A DNA stretch of 64,000 nucleotides from Spirochaetes bacterium GWE1_32_154 (lineage in GTDB: Bacteria > Spirochaetota > GWE2-31-10). The notes beneath the pieces are model-generated. The model ran no database searches, was not told the origin of the DNA, and saw nothing but the letters and a program-made list of their open reading frames with translations. The stretch's first letter is position 1. The number at the start of each line of letters is the position of its first letter. This document shows positions 45,862 through 55,100 of this stretch, piece after piece. Position numbers and translations under genes: made by a program. Where the stretch lies: the NCBI GenBank assembly GCA_001829315.1, contig MIAY01000025.1:124928-188927 (forward strand), in the 5' to 3' direction.

Positions 45862-46833
45862 ATGCAGGATAAAATAGTAAAAGTAACGGGCTTTATAAGG
45901 AAAATTGAAAAATATTTTCTCGTTATCGTTTTAAGTTTGATGATAGGTCTCTCGTGTTTACAGATATTCTTACGTACTTTTTTTAAAGCAATAACTTGGT
46001 TTGATATGTTTTTAAATTATTCTGTGTTATGGGCGGCAATGATTGCCGCAGGTATTGTAACGTATGAAACAAGTCATATTAAAATCGACTTAGTCGGTCG
46101 TTTTACAAAAGGCAAGATAAAAGAATCGGTTTATACATTCACTTCATTTTTTGCAGGAATGGTTTCAACAATTTTAATGATAATTTTTCTTGTTTATATA
46201 CTGGTAGTTGAGTATTTTTCAAAAACGGGCTCAAGCGGACCAGCTTCGCAAAAATGGCTGTTACTTATGATTTTACCGGTAGGGTTTTTAATTATAGCAG
46301 TACGATTTTTTAATCAGATGTTAACATATAATTATGATTTAACCGGCAAACGGGTAATGGGAGTAATAAATGCGGTTTTATCGATACTTATACCATCTGT
46401 TATAGTGGTTGGAGTATTTGTTCTATTATATGGTAATAAAGCAATGCTTCAAGCAGTGTTATATTTAGGTGAAGTTAAAATACTATATATGATAATTACG
46501 ATATCAATAATTGTTTCTGTTACTGCAATTATAAGCTTGATAAATTCAATTTTCTGGAAAAAACCACGATTAACATATTATCTTTCATCAGTACCGGGTT
46601 TATATTATACTGTATTATTTTTTTACTTTATTATCCAGTTTATTGATTTAAACATACGATCAAAATTAAATAATGAAATGATTTTATTCAGTAATTCACA
46701 GTTAAATTTTCTCTATGGTATTCCGGCATTATTATTTTTTCTTGCACACTATTCATTATTTTACCCCTTTTCAAACTATTTGTTAAAAGTATATCCAAGA
46801 CCCGATCATGAGTCTGAAGTGGAGGGTGTATGA
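45862..46833 (+). CDS. TRAP transporter small permease (DctQ family), enlarged
   Basis: A 323-residue membrane protein. The first 165 residues are a normal DctQ: four helices with LQIFLRTFFKAITWFDMFLN, LWAAMIAAGIVTYETSHIKID and KWLLLMILPVGFLIIAVRFF. Beyond it there are about four additional hydrophobic helices (VLSILIPSVIVVGVFVLLYG; ILYMIITISIIVSVTAIISL; LYYTVLFFYFIIQFIDL; IPALLFFLAHYSLFY). Typical DctQ proteins are 160-200 residues long. The stop overlaps the start of the large permease by four bases. Confidence 0.85.
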   Translation: MQDKIVKVTGFIRKIEKYFLVIVLSLMIGLSCLQIFLRTFFKAITWFDMFLNYSVLWAAMIAAGIVTYETSHIKIDLVGRFTKGKIKESVYTFTSFFAGMVSTILMIIFLVYILVVEYFSKTGSSGPASQKWLLLMILPVGFLIIAVRFFNQMLTYNYDLTGKRVMGVINAVLSILIPSVIVVGVFVLLYGNKAMLQAVLYLGEVKILYMIITISIIVSVTAIISLINSIFWKKPRLTYYLSSVPGLYYTVLFFYFIIQFIDLNIRSKLNNEMILFSNSQLNFLYGIPALLFFLAHYSLFYPFSNYLLKVYPRPDHESEVEGV

Positions 46834-48737
46834 GTATCGTGATTTCATTAATAATTTTAATTATTGCATTGATTGGCGCCCCATTATTTGCTGTAATTGG
46901 TTTAATGTCAATTACCAATTTTCATGGTGCTAATCAAAGTGTTCTGGTTGTTGCTCAGGAAATTGCATCAAAAATAGTTTCTGTGCCAATGTTATATAGT
47001 ATTCCATTATTTACTTTCGCCGGTTACATTTTGGCATCGAGTAAATTTTCATCGAGACTTGTCCGTTTTACCAAAGCAGGTTTAGGTTGGATGCCGGGTG
47101 GACTTGGTATTGTTACACTTATAACATGTGCGTTTTTCACTGCTTTTACCGGTGCTTCCGGGGTTACTATCGTGGCTTTAGGCGGTTTTTTACTGCCTGC
47201 GTTATTATCAGAAAAGTATGAAGAAAAATTCTCACTCGGGTTGGTCACTTCATCGGGTAGTTTAGGTCTTTTATTTCCTCCAAGTTTACCAATTATCATA
47301 TTTGGTGTTGTTGCTGGTGCCAATATCGATCATTTGTTTGCGGCTGGTGTTATGCCCGGTATTTTTAGAATTCTTATATTAGCTTTTTTTGTAATCTACA
47401 AAGGAATTACCGGAAAAGTTGAAACAATATCATTTAATTTTAAAGAATTATGGTTGTCATTTAAAGAAATTATGTGGGAAATACCGTTACCGGTTTTATT
47501 ATTTGCAGGTATTTATACAGGAAAATTGGCGTTGTCTGATGCTGCTCCTTTTACTGTTGCGTATGTATTACTTGTTGAAGTAATAATTAAACGGGATATA
47601 AAAATTAAAGAAATGCCTGAGATCGTAAGAAAAAGCATGATCATTGTCGGTGCAATTTTATTAATTATGTGTGTTTCATTTGCAGCAACAAATTATATCG
47701 TGTATCAGGAAATACCTCAGAAGCTGTTTGCTGCAATGCAGCAATTTATTACCAATAAATTTGTTTTTCTTATGTTGTTAAATATTTTTCTTTTAGTTGT
47801 TGGATGTGTTATGGATATTTTCTCGGCACTTGTTGTTGTCGTCCCATTAATTTATCCGATAGCATACGAGTACAATGTAAATATAGTTCATCTTGGTATA
47901 ATTTTTCTTGCCAATTTAGAGATTGGTTACTTAACCCCGCCGGTTGGAATGAATCTTTTTATTTCATCATTAAGGTTTAAGAAATCAATTATATTATTGT
48001 ATAAGGCAAGTGTAAATTTTATTCTTATTTCTTTGGTGACCCTTATGGTAATCACATATGTGCCCGGTTTGAGTTTATGGTTTTTTGAAAAACCATCAAT
48101 TTCTGGTAAATGGGAATTTAATAATCAGGATACCGGAGAGACTGATTTACTGGTAATGAAAGCCGGTGGAAAGTACTTACGAAAAAAAATTGATCCCAAT
48201 GATATATTTTCTATGATGACTCCTTATACTACCGGTGAATATATTTTAAATAAAAATACACTTTCTTTGCATACCGATGGTGGTGTTGAAGAGTATAAAT
48301 ATGAAATATACAATGATGGAGAGCGGTTATTACTAAAGAATACAGGTGAACCAAACATTACTGCGGAATCAGAAGTTGAATATGAAGAGGAAACTGTACA
48401 TGATGGTCGTGTTTTTTATATAAATCAAATTGATCCTCCATTGGGTGAGACCAACGGTAATTTAATAGGTCATTGGACTGGTGATAAATTGACAGTAAAT
48501 ATATTTTTTAATGGTAATATGTCATGGAATAATGATGGTGTATTAAGTGAATATTTTTATTCGATTAAAAAAGGGATTATTAAGTTAAGAGATGCGTCTC
48601 AAACCGGAAATAGTAGTATTTCTGTTGTTAAAGAATTGAAAGTTAAATTTATAAATTCTAAAAATATTATTTTAACAGATAAAAAAACAGGTGAAACGAG
48701 TAACCTGATTCTTCAGGATAGTAATAGCGATTTATAG
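46830..48737 (+). CDS. TRAP transporter large permease (DctM family) with C-terminal beta domain extension
   Basis: A 635-residue protein. Residues 1-425 are a DctM permease: GAPLFAVIGLMSITNFHG, MPGGLGIVTLITCAFFTAFTGASGVT, SGSLGLLFPPSLPIIIFGVV and IIFLANLEIGYLTPPVGMNL with the final helix SLVTLMVITYVPGLSLWFF. After it come about 205 extra soluble residues. They appear to be two similar beta units, starting ISGKWEFNNQDTGETDLLVM and LIGHWTGDKLTVNIFFNGNM. Each has a G-[KH]-W entry and later strands, like small lipocalin-type domains. The family norm is about 430 residues. The tail should lie outside the membrane if the last helix ends there. A repeat copy begins at the stop codon. Confidence 0.87.
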   Translation: MSIVISLIILIIALIGAPLFAVIGLMSITNFHGANQSVLVVAQEIASKIVSVPMLYSIPLFTFAGYILASSKFSSRLVRFTKAGLGWMPGGLGIVTLITCAFFTAFTGASGVTIVALGGFLLPALLSEKYEEKFSLGLVTSSGSLGLLFPPSLPIIIFGVVAGANIDHLFAAGVMPGIFRILILAFFVIYKGITGKVETISFNFKELWLSFKEIMWEIPLPVLLFAGIYTGKLALSDAAPFTVAYVLLVEVIIKRDIKIKEMPEIVRKSMIIVGAILLIMCVSFAATNYIVYQEIPQKLFAAMQQFITNKFVFLMLLNIFLLVVGCVMDIFSALVVVVPLIYPIAYEYNVNIVHLGIIFLANLEIGYLTPPVGMNLFISSLRFKKSIILLYKASVNFILISLVTLMVITYVPGLSLWFFEKPSISGKWEFNNQDTGETDLLVMKAGGKYLRKKIDPNDIFSMMTPYTTGEYILNKNTLSLHTDGGVEEYKYEIYNDGERLLLKNTGEPNITAESEVEYEEETVHDGRVFYINQIDPPLGETNGNLIGHWTGDKLTVNIFFNGNMSWNNDGVLSEYFYSIKKGIIKLRDASQTGNSSISVVKELKVKFINSKNIILTDKKTGETSNLILQDSNSDL

Positions 48738-48787
48738 AACCTCTTGCAAAAATACTCTTTTTATCTCGAATTTTTGCAAGAGTCACT
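48737..48787 (+). repeat. about 50-bp palindromic intergenic repeat unit
   Basis: It starts at the last base of the TRAP permease stop codon. Arms ACCTCTTGCAAAAATACTC and CTCGAATTTTTGCAAGAGT surround TTTTTAT. This is a clean example of the short form. Transcribed, it would fold into a long AT-rich hairpin. Confidence 0.75.
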
Positions 48788-48851
48788 ATAGATTTTGTCA
48801 GATTCAAAAGTTATGTAGTAACTTTATTATATTTTTTTTTAAGAGGGTTTT

Positions 48852-49856
48852 ATGAGTTATGATTTATTTGGGCTTGGAAATGCATTGATGGATGTCCAGG
48901 TGTTTATTGATGAGAAATTTTTAAATGATCACAATATTGAAAAAGGGATAATGACTCTTGTTGATGAGGACATGTCACGAAAGTTGATTTCGAGTATTGC
49001 TGGTTTACAATCTACAAGCGTACCTGGTGGAAGTTGTGGGAATACGATGAGTACTGTGGCAATGTTAGGCGGAAAAAGTGTTTTTACCTATGCCGTTGCA
49101 GATGATTTATATGGTAGATTATATGAAAAGCAACTTTCAGAAAGAGGGGTTAAATCTATTGTAAGTCTTAAACATAAGGGGCTTACAGGATCATCTATCA
49201 TACTTACAACTAAAGATGCAGATAGAACAATGTTAACTCATTTGGGTGTTTGTAGGGAATTTACAAAAAATGATATCGACATGGAAGTTTTCTCTGAATC
49301 AAAAGTTTTTCATACAACCGGATATGAATTAGATACTCCACTTCAGAAGGAAGCTTTAAACGAAGCAATGCTTCATGCTAAGAAAAGAGGTATTAAAGTT
49401 TCATTTGATATTGCAGATCCTTTTTGCGTTGAAAGAAATGCTACAGAAATTAAAGACTTGATTACTAATAATATTGATATTATATTTGGTAACCAGGATG
49501 AAGCGAAAATTCTAACAGGCAAAGCAGATCCAATTGAAGCCGGTAAAGTTTTAATTGAAATGGGAGCTGAGATTGCATTGGTTAAGGTTGGTAAAGACGG
49601 AAGTTATATTTTTACCAAAGATAATTATGCTAAAATACCAGTTTATAAAGCTCGTGAAGTTCTTGATTCAACGGGTTGCGGGGATATTTACGCAGGTGGT
49701 TTTTTATACGGCTATACCAAGGGAATTGATCCTGTTAAATCAGCACATATTGCAAGTTACCTGGCTTCTGAAATTATATCGGTTGCAGGAGTACAGTTGG
49801 AAAAACTTGATTTTGACCAAATCAATAAAAAGGTTAATGAGTTACAAAACGCCTAA
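48852..49856 (+). CDS. PfkB-family sugar/nucleoside kinase
   Basis: A 334-residue cytoplasmic kinase of the ribokinase superfamily. The glycine-rich motif GGSCGNTMSTVAMLGG, the residue stretch FGNQDEAKILTG and the C-terminal catalytic signature DSTGCGDIYAGGFLYG (anion hole and base Asp) are intact. Overall form is close to the adenosine kinase-like PfkB group, but the substrate cannot be fixed. AGAGGG site before ATG. A strong terminator follows, shared with rsfS. Confidence 0.87.
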   Translation: MSYDLFGLGNALMDVQVFIDEKFLNDHNIEKGIMTLVDEDMSRKLISSIAGLQSTSVPGGSCGNTMSTVAMLGGKSVFTYAVADDLYGRLYEKQLSERGVKSIVSLKHKGLTGSSIILTTKDADRTMLTHLGVCREFTKNDIDMEVFSESKVFHTTGYELDTPLQKEALNEAMLHAKKRGIKVSFDIADPFCVERNATEIKDLITNNIDIIFGNQDEAKILTGKADPIEAGKVLIEMGAEIALVKVGKDGSYIFTKDNYAKIPVYKAREVLDSTGCGDIYAGGFLYGYTKGIDPVKSAHIASYLASEIISVAGVQLEKLDFDQINKKVNELQNA

Positions 49857-49868
49857 ACCGCGACTGAT

Positions 49869-49903
49869 AAAAAAAAGCAATCTGTTACAGATTGCTTTTT
49901 TTT
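49869..49903. terminator. bidirectional terminator between the PfkB kinase and rsfS
   Basis: Eight A, GCAATCTG, a three-base loop, CAGATTGC, eight T. Serves both convergent genes; its last bases overlap the rsfS stop codon. Confidence 0.88.
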
Positions 49904-50237
49904 AAACCAAACAAGTACCTCTAATATAGAGTTTTTCCAAGTTGTAAAATTCTCTCGATTCTGCTTCAAAAATATGAAATATAATATCTGAGGCATCGAC
50001 TAAAATCCATGGATTATTAGTTTCAACATTTTTACTCATTAAATATTGTCCATAATTATTTTCAAGCAAAGCATCTGTTACGTATTTTGTCAGACTCTGG
50101 GCGTGAATATTAGAATTTGCAGTAACAATAAAAACAAATTTTGTTATTGTTGTAATTTCTGATACATCATACACTTTCAAGTTTTCACCTGATTTTTCAT
50201 TTATTAAAGAAACTAGATCTGAAATTAGTTTTTCCAT
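49902..50237 (-). CDS. rsfS: ribosomal silencing factor RsfS
   Basis: A 111-residue protein of the RsfS/Iojap family, which binds ribosomal protein L14 and blocks subunit joining when nutrients are scarce. Key features: VYDVSEITTITKFVFIVTAN, the HAQSLTKYVTDAL helix and the diagnostic WILVDASDIIFHIFEAESRE, then FYNLEKLY. AGGAAG precedes the ATG. It is usually near nadD; here it stands alone. Confidence 0.93.
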   Translation of the reverse strand: MEKLISDLVSLINEKSGENLKVYDVSEITTITKFVFIVTANSNIHAQSLTKYVTDALLENNYGQYLMSKNVETNNPWILVDASDIIFHIFEAESREFYNLEKLYIRGTCLV

Positions 50238-50349
50238 TAAGAAAACTTCCTAGGGTTGGTATTTTGTTAATGTATAATATAATATCAAATAAAATTCAAG
50301 AAAGATAATTGTATTTGTAAAATAATTTAAAAACTAATGAATAATTAGT

Positions 50350-50378
50350 TTGATTATTACTATATTTTGATATAGTGT
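50350..50378 (+). promoter_or_regulatory. possible promoter of the secreted protein gene at 50402
   Basis: TTGATT (50350-50355), a 17-base spacer and TAGTGT (50373-50378). The -10 box is poor; another TATATT-like box overlaps. Confidence 0.3.
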
Positions 50379-50401
50379 ATATTTATTTGAGGAGAAACTT
50401 C

Positions 50402-51235
50402 ATGGTACATAAATTATTATTATACATTGCTATTTTGTTTTCATTCGTTGGTTTGCATGCAAATACGCTTTTAATCAATGATTTCATGAGTGAAAAAGAA
50501 ATCGCTGATGTTCTTTCAGGTTCAATCATTACAAGAATGTATTTGAAAAACAATGCACTTGGTGAAAATAGTGATGAATTTATTAAGGTTCCCACAACTT
50601 TTTTTTCAAAAGAATCATTTTCAGAATATGAAATGATTACCGATGAAAAAGCATTTTTTCCCTACAATCTATCAGAGAAAGATATAGTAGAATTTTATAC
50701 AATAATTAGTTCACCTTCAAAATTAAAAGGAACTCAATATTATTCACGACGTGATGAGAAAATCGATTATTTAATACTTGATTGTTATCAGATTGACGAT
50801 AAAAATAAACGGATAAATGATGCAGTTCAAACAGAAATTAAAGAGTATCTAGTTGGACGATTCAGGCAGAAAGATAATAAATTCGGTACATTAAATTTTA
50901 AAAGTGAGTTATATAATCAGGATAATAATTTTGTTATGATTGCAACATGTGAAAATGCGATTCCTTTAATATCAGGTAAGGATGAATATAAAATTCTTTC
51001 TTATTTTATATATGATGAAGTGAATAAAGGTTTTTTCTATTATTCAGTGTTTGCTATGCGAATTAGAACCGAAATGTTTCTTAAGAAAAATAGTTTGAAA
51101 ACATTAGCTCCTACAACATTTTCAAATAGATTGCGAGCAGCTACTGTGCAAATTGCACACCTTATTGGTTTAGACTGGTCTGATAAATATAATCCGTGGG
51201 AAAATGATCCGCTGGGAAGAGATAAATATAGATAA
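50402..51235 (+). CDS. secreted protein of unknown function
   Basis: A 277-residue protein. ATG 50402 is preceded by GAGGAG and gives a cleavable signal (MVHKLLLYIAILFSFVGLHA). The mature part is mixed alpha/beta with no motif that I recognise (STPSKLKGTQYYSRRDEKI region; IATCENAIPLISGKDEYKIL). The end, HLIGLDWSDKYNPWENDPLG, is distinctive. It is probably periplasmic. No link with its neighbours is evident, apart from the next gene also encoding a small secreted protein. Confidence 0.65.
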   Translation: MVHKLLLYIAILFSFVGLHANTLLINDFMSEKEIADVLSGSIITRMYLKNNALGENSDEFIKVPTTFFSKESFSEYEMITDEKAFFPYNLSEKDIVEFYTIISSPSKLKGTQYYSRRDEKIDYLILDCYQIDDKNKRINDAVQTEIKEYLVGRFRQKDNKFGTLNFKSELYNQDNNFVMIATCENAIPLISGKDEYKILSYFIYDEVNKGFFYYSVFAMRIRTEMFLKKNSLKTLAPTTFSNRLRAATVQIAHLIGLDWSDKYNPWENDPLGRDKYR

Positions 51236-51248
51236 AAACACGGATATG

Positions 51249-51257
51249 TGGTATAAT
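51249..51257 (+). promoter_or_regulatory. extended -10 promoter ahead of the repeat-containing leader
   Basis: TGGTATAAT is a perfect TGn-TATAAT box 14 bases after the stop at 51235. Transcription from here would read through the whole repeat at 51277-51395 before reaching the TTG start at 51410. Confidence 0.5.
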
Positions 51258-51276
51258 ATGTTTAATGATTTAATAA

Positions 51277-51395
51277 AGAGGCTTTTGCAAAAATAATGAG
51301 TACATTTTTTTGCGTACGCCATATGCGATAAAATCGCATTATAGGAAGCCTCATGCAAAAATTCGAGATAAAAAGAGTATTTTAGCAAGAGGCTC
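51277..51395 (+). repeat. long composite copy of the palindromic intergenic repeat (about 119 bp)
   Basis: Left end AGAGGCTTTTGCAAAAATAA, central hairpin ATGCGATAAAATCGCAT, then a second unit with arms AGCCTCATGCAAAAATTCGA and GAGTATTTTAGCAAGAGGCT. Same order and orientation as the copy at 20079-20241, and the reverse of the copy at 57396-57514. No open reading frame of note lies inside it. Confidence 0.78.
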
Positions 51396-51409
51396 AAAAG
51401 GAAAATATT

Positions 51410-52084
51410 TTGAATAAAAATTTGATTTTATTATTACTATTTTTTTCGTTTATTTCTATTAACGCAGCGGATATCATTTCAGACAATACTGATGATGAAT
51501 ATGTGAGTAAATCTTTATCAATGGAAGTAAAAAATTCTTTTGATAAAAAATATTCTCTTCCGGCGAAAGAATTCTTTTTTTTCAGGGGTGGGGTTCAGAT
51601 TACAGAAAAAGAGTTTGAATTAATTGTAAAAGATACATCAATACGTGAGAATAAGAAAAAACTCAAAGATAAAAGTGATTTTGGTTTTGGATCAACGTTA
51701 GTTCTTGGCGGAATGGCGACTGCCTTTTTGATTCCATCAATTGTGTTTGTCGTAACACAAACAACATATTCCCAAAATTACAGTTTATACAGTAATTATA
51801 CAGATTGGTTTAATTATTATAGTGATAATTATAATTATACCATACTACCGGGGCTTATCAATATAGGCTTAACGTTCGTTTTTTCTGTTGCGGCCGTTAT
51901 AAATCTTGCCGTAACATTCGGGATTATTAATAAATACAAATATAACGAAAATTTATACCGTGATATAATTGAACGGTATAATAGAAAATTACGATCACGA
52001 TATTCAGTGCTCCCGTCAATTTCAGTTGCAAATTTTGGTGAAAATGATGAACGTATTTGTTTTTCAATAAAAGTAACAATGTGA
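51410..52084 (+). CDS. membrane or secreted protein of unknown function
   Basis: A 224-residue protein beginning with TTG 51410; AAAAGGA lies about eight bases upstream, next to the repeat end. Signal peptide LILLLLFFSFISINAAD. A polar region with basic helices, then two membrane segments (FGSTLVLGGMATAFLIPSIV and LINIGLTFVFSVAAVINLAV) separated by a Tyr/Asn-rich loop (YSNYTDWFNYYSDNYNY). No family recognised. The stop codon abuts a repeat fragment shared with the convergent SNF2 gene. Confidence 0.6.
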   Translation: MNKNLILLLLFFSFISINAADIISDNTDDEYVSKSLSMEVKNSFDKKYSLPAKEFFFFRGGVQITEKEFELIVKDTSIRENKKKLKDKSDFGFGSTLVLGGMATAFLIPSIVFVVTQTTYSQNYSLYSNYTDWFNYYSDNYNYTILPGLINIGLTFVFSVAAVINLAVTFGIINKYKYNENLYRDIIERYNRKLRSRYSVLPSISVANFGENDERICFSIKVTM

Positions 52085-52101
52085 GTCTCTTGCAAAAGTG
52101 T
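52083..52101 (+). repeat. short end-fragment of the palindromic intergenic repeat
   Basis: GAGTCTCTTGCAAAAGTG fills the junction between the TGA of the plus-strand gene and the minus-strand stop of the SNF2 gene. It matches the left arm of the short repeat form. Confidence 0.45.
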
Positions 52102-55100
52102 TTATTTTCTCATAATCAGAAGTTCTTCTAATGATTCATTATCAAATTCACTTATCCATTGTTCGTTATTTTCGACCGTAAGATTTGCAAGTTCTTTCTT
52201 TGTTTTCAACATACGATCTATTTTTTCTTCAAATGTTCCCTCAGTTATTAGCCGGTAAACCATTACGTTATTGTTTTGCCCGATTCGATATGCCCTGTCA
52301 GTAGCTTGTGCTTCAACTGCCGGATTCCACCATAAATCAAAATGAATTACATAATTTGCTGCAGTGAGGTTTAGCCCTGTTCCTCCTGCTTTTATTGTTA
52401 AAATCATTGTGGAAGCACAACCGTCCTGAAAATCTTTAACGGAAGCATCCCTTTTTTCCCGTGTTAAACCGCCATGAATATACAATACCGTATTATTATA
52501 TGTTTTCTGAATTTGCTGTTTTAAAATATCACCCATTTCTCTATATTGTGTAAAAATGATTACTTTATTACCCGATTCGTAAATATCATTCAATAACTCA
52601 AGCAGCAATATTGATTTACCGGAAAGTGAAGGCGAAATATCATCATTTTTCAAATAATTTGCCGGATGGTTACAAACCTGTTTTAATGCAGTAAGAAGTT
52701 TGAATATTAACCCACGCCGTTCCATCCCGGATAATGTTTTAATTTGATCCATTGCATTATCGACCAGACCCTGATAAATGGTTGTTTGTTCTGCTGTTAA
52801 GTGTGTTAACTCATCAATTTCGATTTTATCAGGAAGATCACTAATAATCGATTTATCAGTCTTAATTCTTCGCAGAAAAAATGGTGAAGTTATCTTTTTA
52901 AACCGTTCAATACTCTCAGCGTCAAATTCTTTTTCTATCGGATAGGCAAATCTTTCCTTAAAATGTTCAATCGTACCAAGATAACCGCGATTGACGACAT
53001 TCATAATTGACCAGAATTCCGTTAATCTGTTTTCAACCGGTGTTCCGCTTAAAGCAATTTTATGATCGGCTTTAATTTTCAGAGCAGCTTTTGTTCTGTC
53101 AGTATGAATGTTTTTTAAATTCTGAGCTTCATCAAAAATCACAACTGCCCATTTACATTCATTAAGTTTTTCAATATCGTTTCGCATAATGCCATAAGTG
53201 GTGATTACAATATCACAATTGTCAGGAAATAAAGATGATGACCGTATTGCTCCGTAATAGGTAAAATACCGTAAGTCATGAGTAAACTTTTCGATTTCCT
53301 TTTCCCAGTTTGTCAGAAGTGCTGTCGGTACGATTATTAACGCCTTTTTACTTTTGAAAACTCCCGTTTCTTTTAATCGTTGAAGAACAGAAATTGTTTG
53401 AATTGTTTTCCCGAGTCCCATATCATCAGCGAGAATTGAACCCATTGATAAAGAAATATTGCGGTTTAACCAGTTATAACCCGCTTTTTGATATTCACGA
53501 AGCGTTGCGTTAAGACCGGCCGGCAGTGGGAAATTTTTTAGTTGCAACCTGTTTTTTATGTTTTCCCGCAGTTCATCATCAGTGATTATTTCAAGGTTAT
53601 CATGACTTTCTTCAAGAATTGCCTGGAAGCTGTTTTTTTCGCTAATCGTTATCGGTTTTTTTATTCGTGAAATTATCTTTTCAATATCCTGTTTAGTTAT
53701 ATGTATGAATTGGTCTTTAATTTTAATAAGACCGGTTCGGTTATTTACCTCTTCGAGAAAAGTCGCAGGGTCAATAAAATTATTCCCCAATGCAATAGTA
53801 TAATTAAAACGGGTGATATCCTGCAATTGAAAATATGTGGTGGTATTTTCAGTACGTGCACTTGCTTTTATTGAAAGTGCAGGGTGTAACACCTTGTTAA
53901 GTTCTTTCGGTAGTAGAAGCTCAACACCGAGTATATTCAGAATAGGTAAAATTGTGTCAAAGAAGATAGAAAATTCATCAGAATTAAGCGTAAGAGGTGT
54001 CGAGCCGTTACTGTCGGTTATTATATTTAATTTTTCGTAATATTCTGCAATTGTTCCAAATTTCTTTAAAACCTGAAGACGTAAATCAGTGTAATTATCA
54101 TTGTATAATATTTTCTTAAGCGGGATATATTCGTTTGTATTAAAAAGTATTTCATACGATAATAGAAAATCATTTTCTTTCTCGGTGATTTTAATAACAG
54201 GTGTAAAATTACCCTGGGTGATGTTAAATTTTGAAAGCCATTTTCTAATTGAATATGGAATCTCGGATTCATAAAATTTCGAAACGGTATATCTGAATGT
54301 TTTAAAGAAAAACTCCTGAATCGGATCATCATTAGTTACTAAATAAGCGGCTTTTTTTCTTACCATCATTTCGAGGAATAAAGAAAGCATTACAAATGTT
54401 GCTGAATGAGAATCAAGTTGTTCCGGTTTTGAATCGGTAATATATGACTTTACCATAAATACCGGAGCGTTACGAAATCTCGATTGAATTGATTTAAAAA
54501 TTGTATTGGTTGCTTCCGGTATGAGATATGGAATATACTTTAATATAAAATATTTATCAGTAAATTTGTAAATAGCCGGGATAAAATTACCAGTTTCAAA
54601 AATTCTACATGCAAAGTGAAACGTATAAAATAAAAATGCAATATTATCAGTATGTTTTTCAATTGTATTTATGTTTATTTCATTAAGAAAGGTTTCAATA
54701 CGGTGAAAATCACGATGATTTGTTGCAGAAATTGACTGCTCTTCGGATTGAATAGTACATTCTTTAAGTGATAAAACCTCATCAAAGAGTATTGTTGATT
54801 TAGTAAATTCGTATGTTAAAGAGTGTTTGTATTCAGTCTCCTCATCACGATTTTTATCCAACTTTTTATATACTGTTGTAAGCATTTCTTTGAAATCACC
54901 AGCATTATAAAAAAAAGGTGATGGATTTAATAACGAAATAAGCCTGTCTTTCATATTTTCGATTTTTTTTAAATCCGGCACAAGGAACTCTTTATTTTCT
55001 ATAACTACAGAAGATTGCCGTATAAGTGATGAAATCCCGGGTATTTCATCTGATTTTGCATTAAGCATGTCAATACCATTCTCTTTGAGGCTTTTAACAA

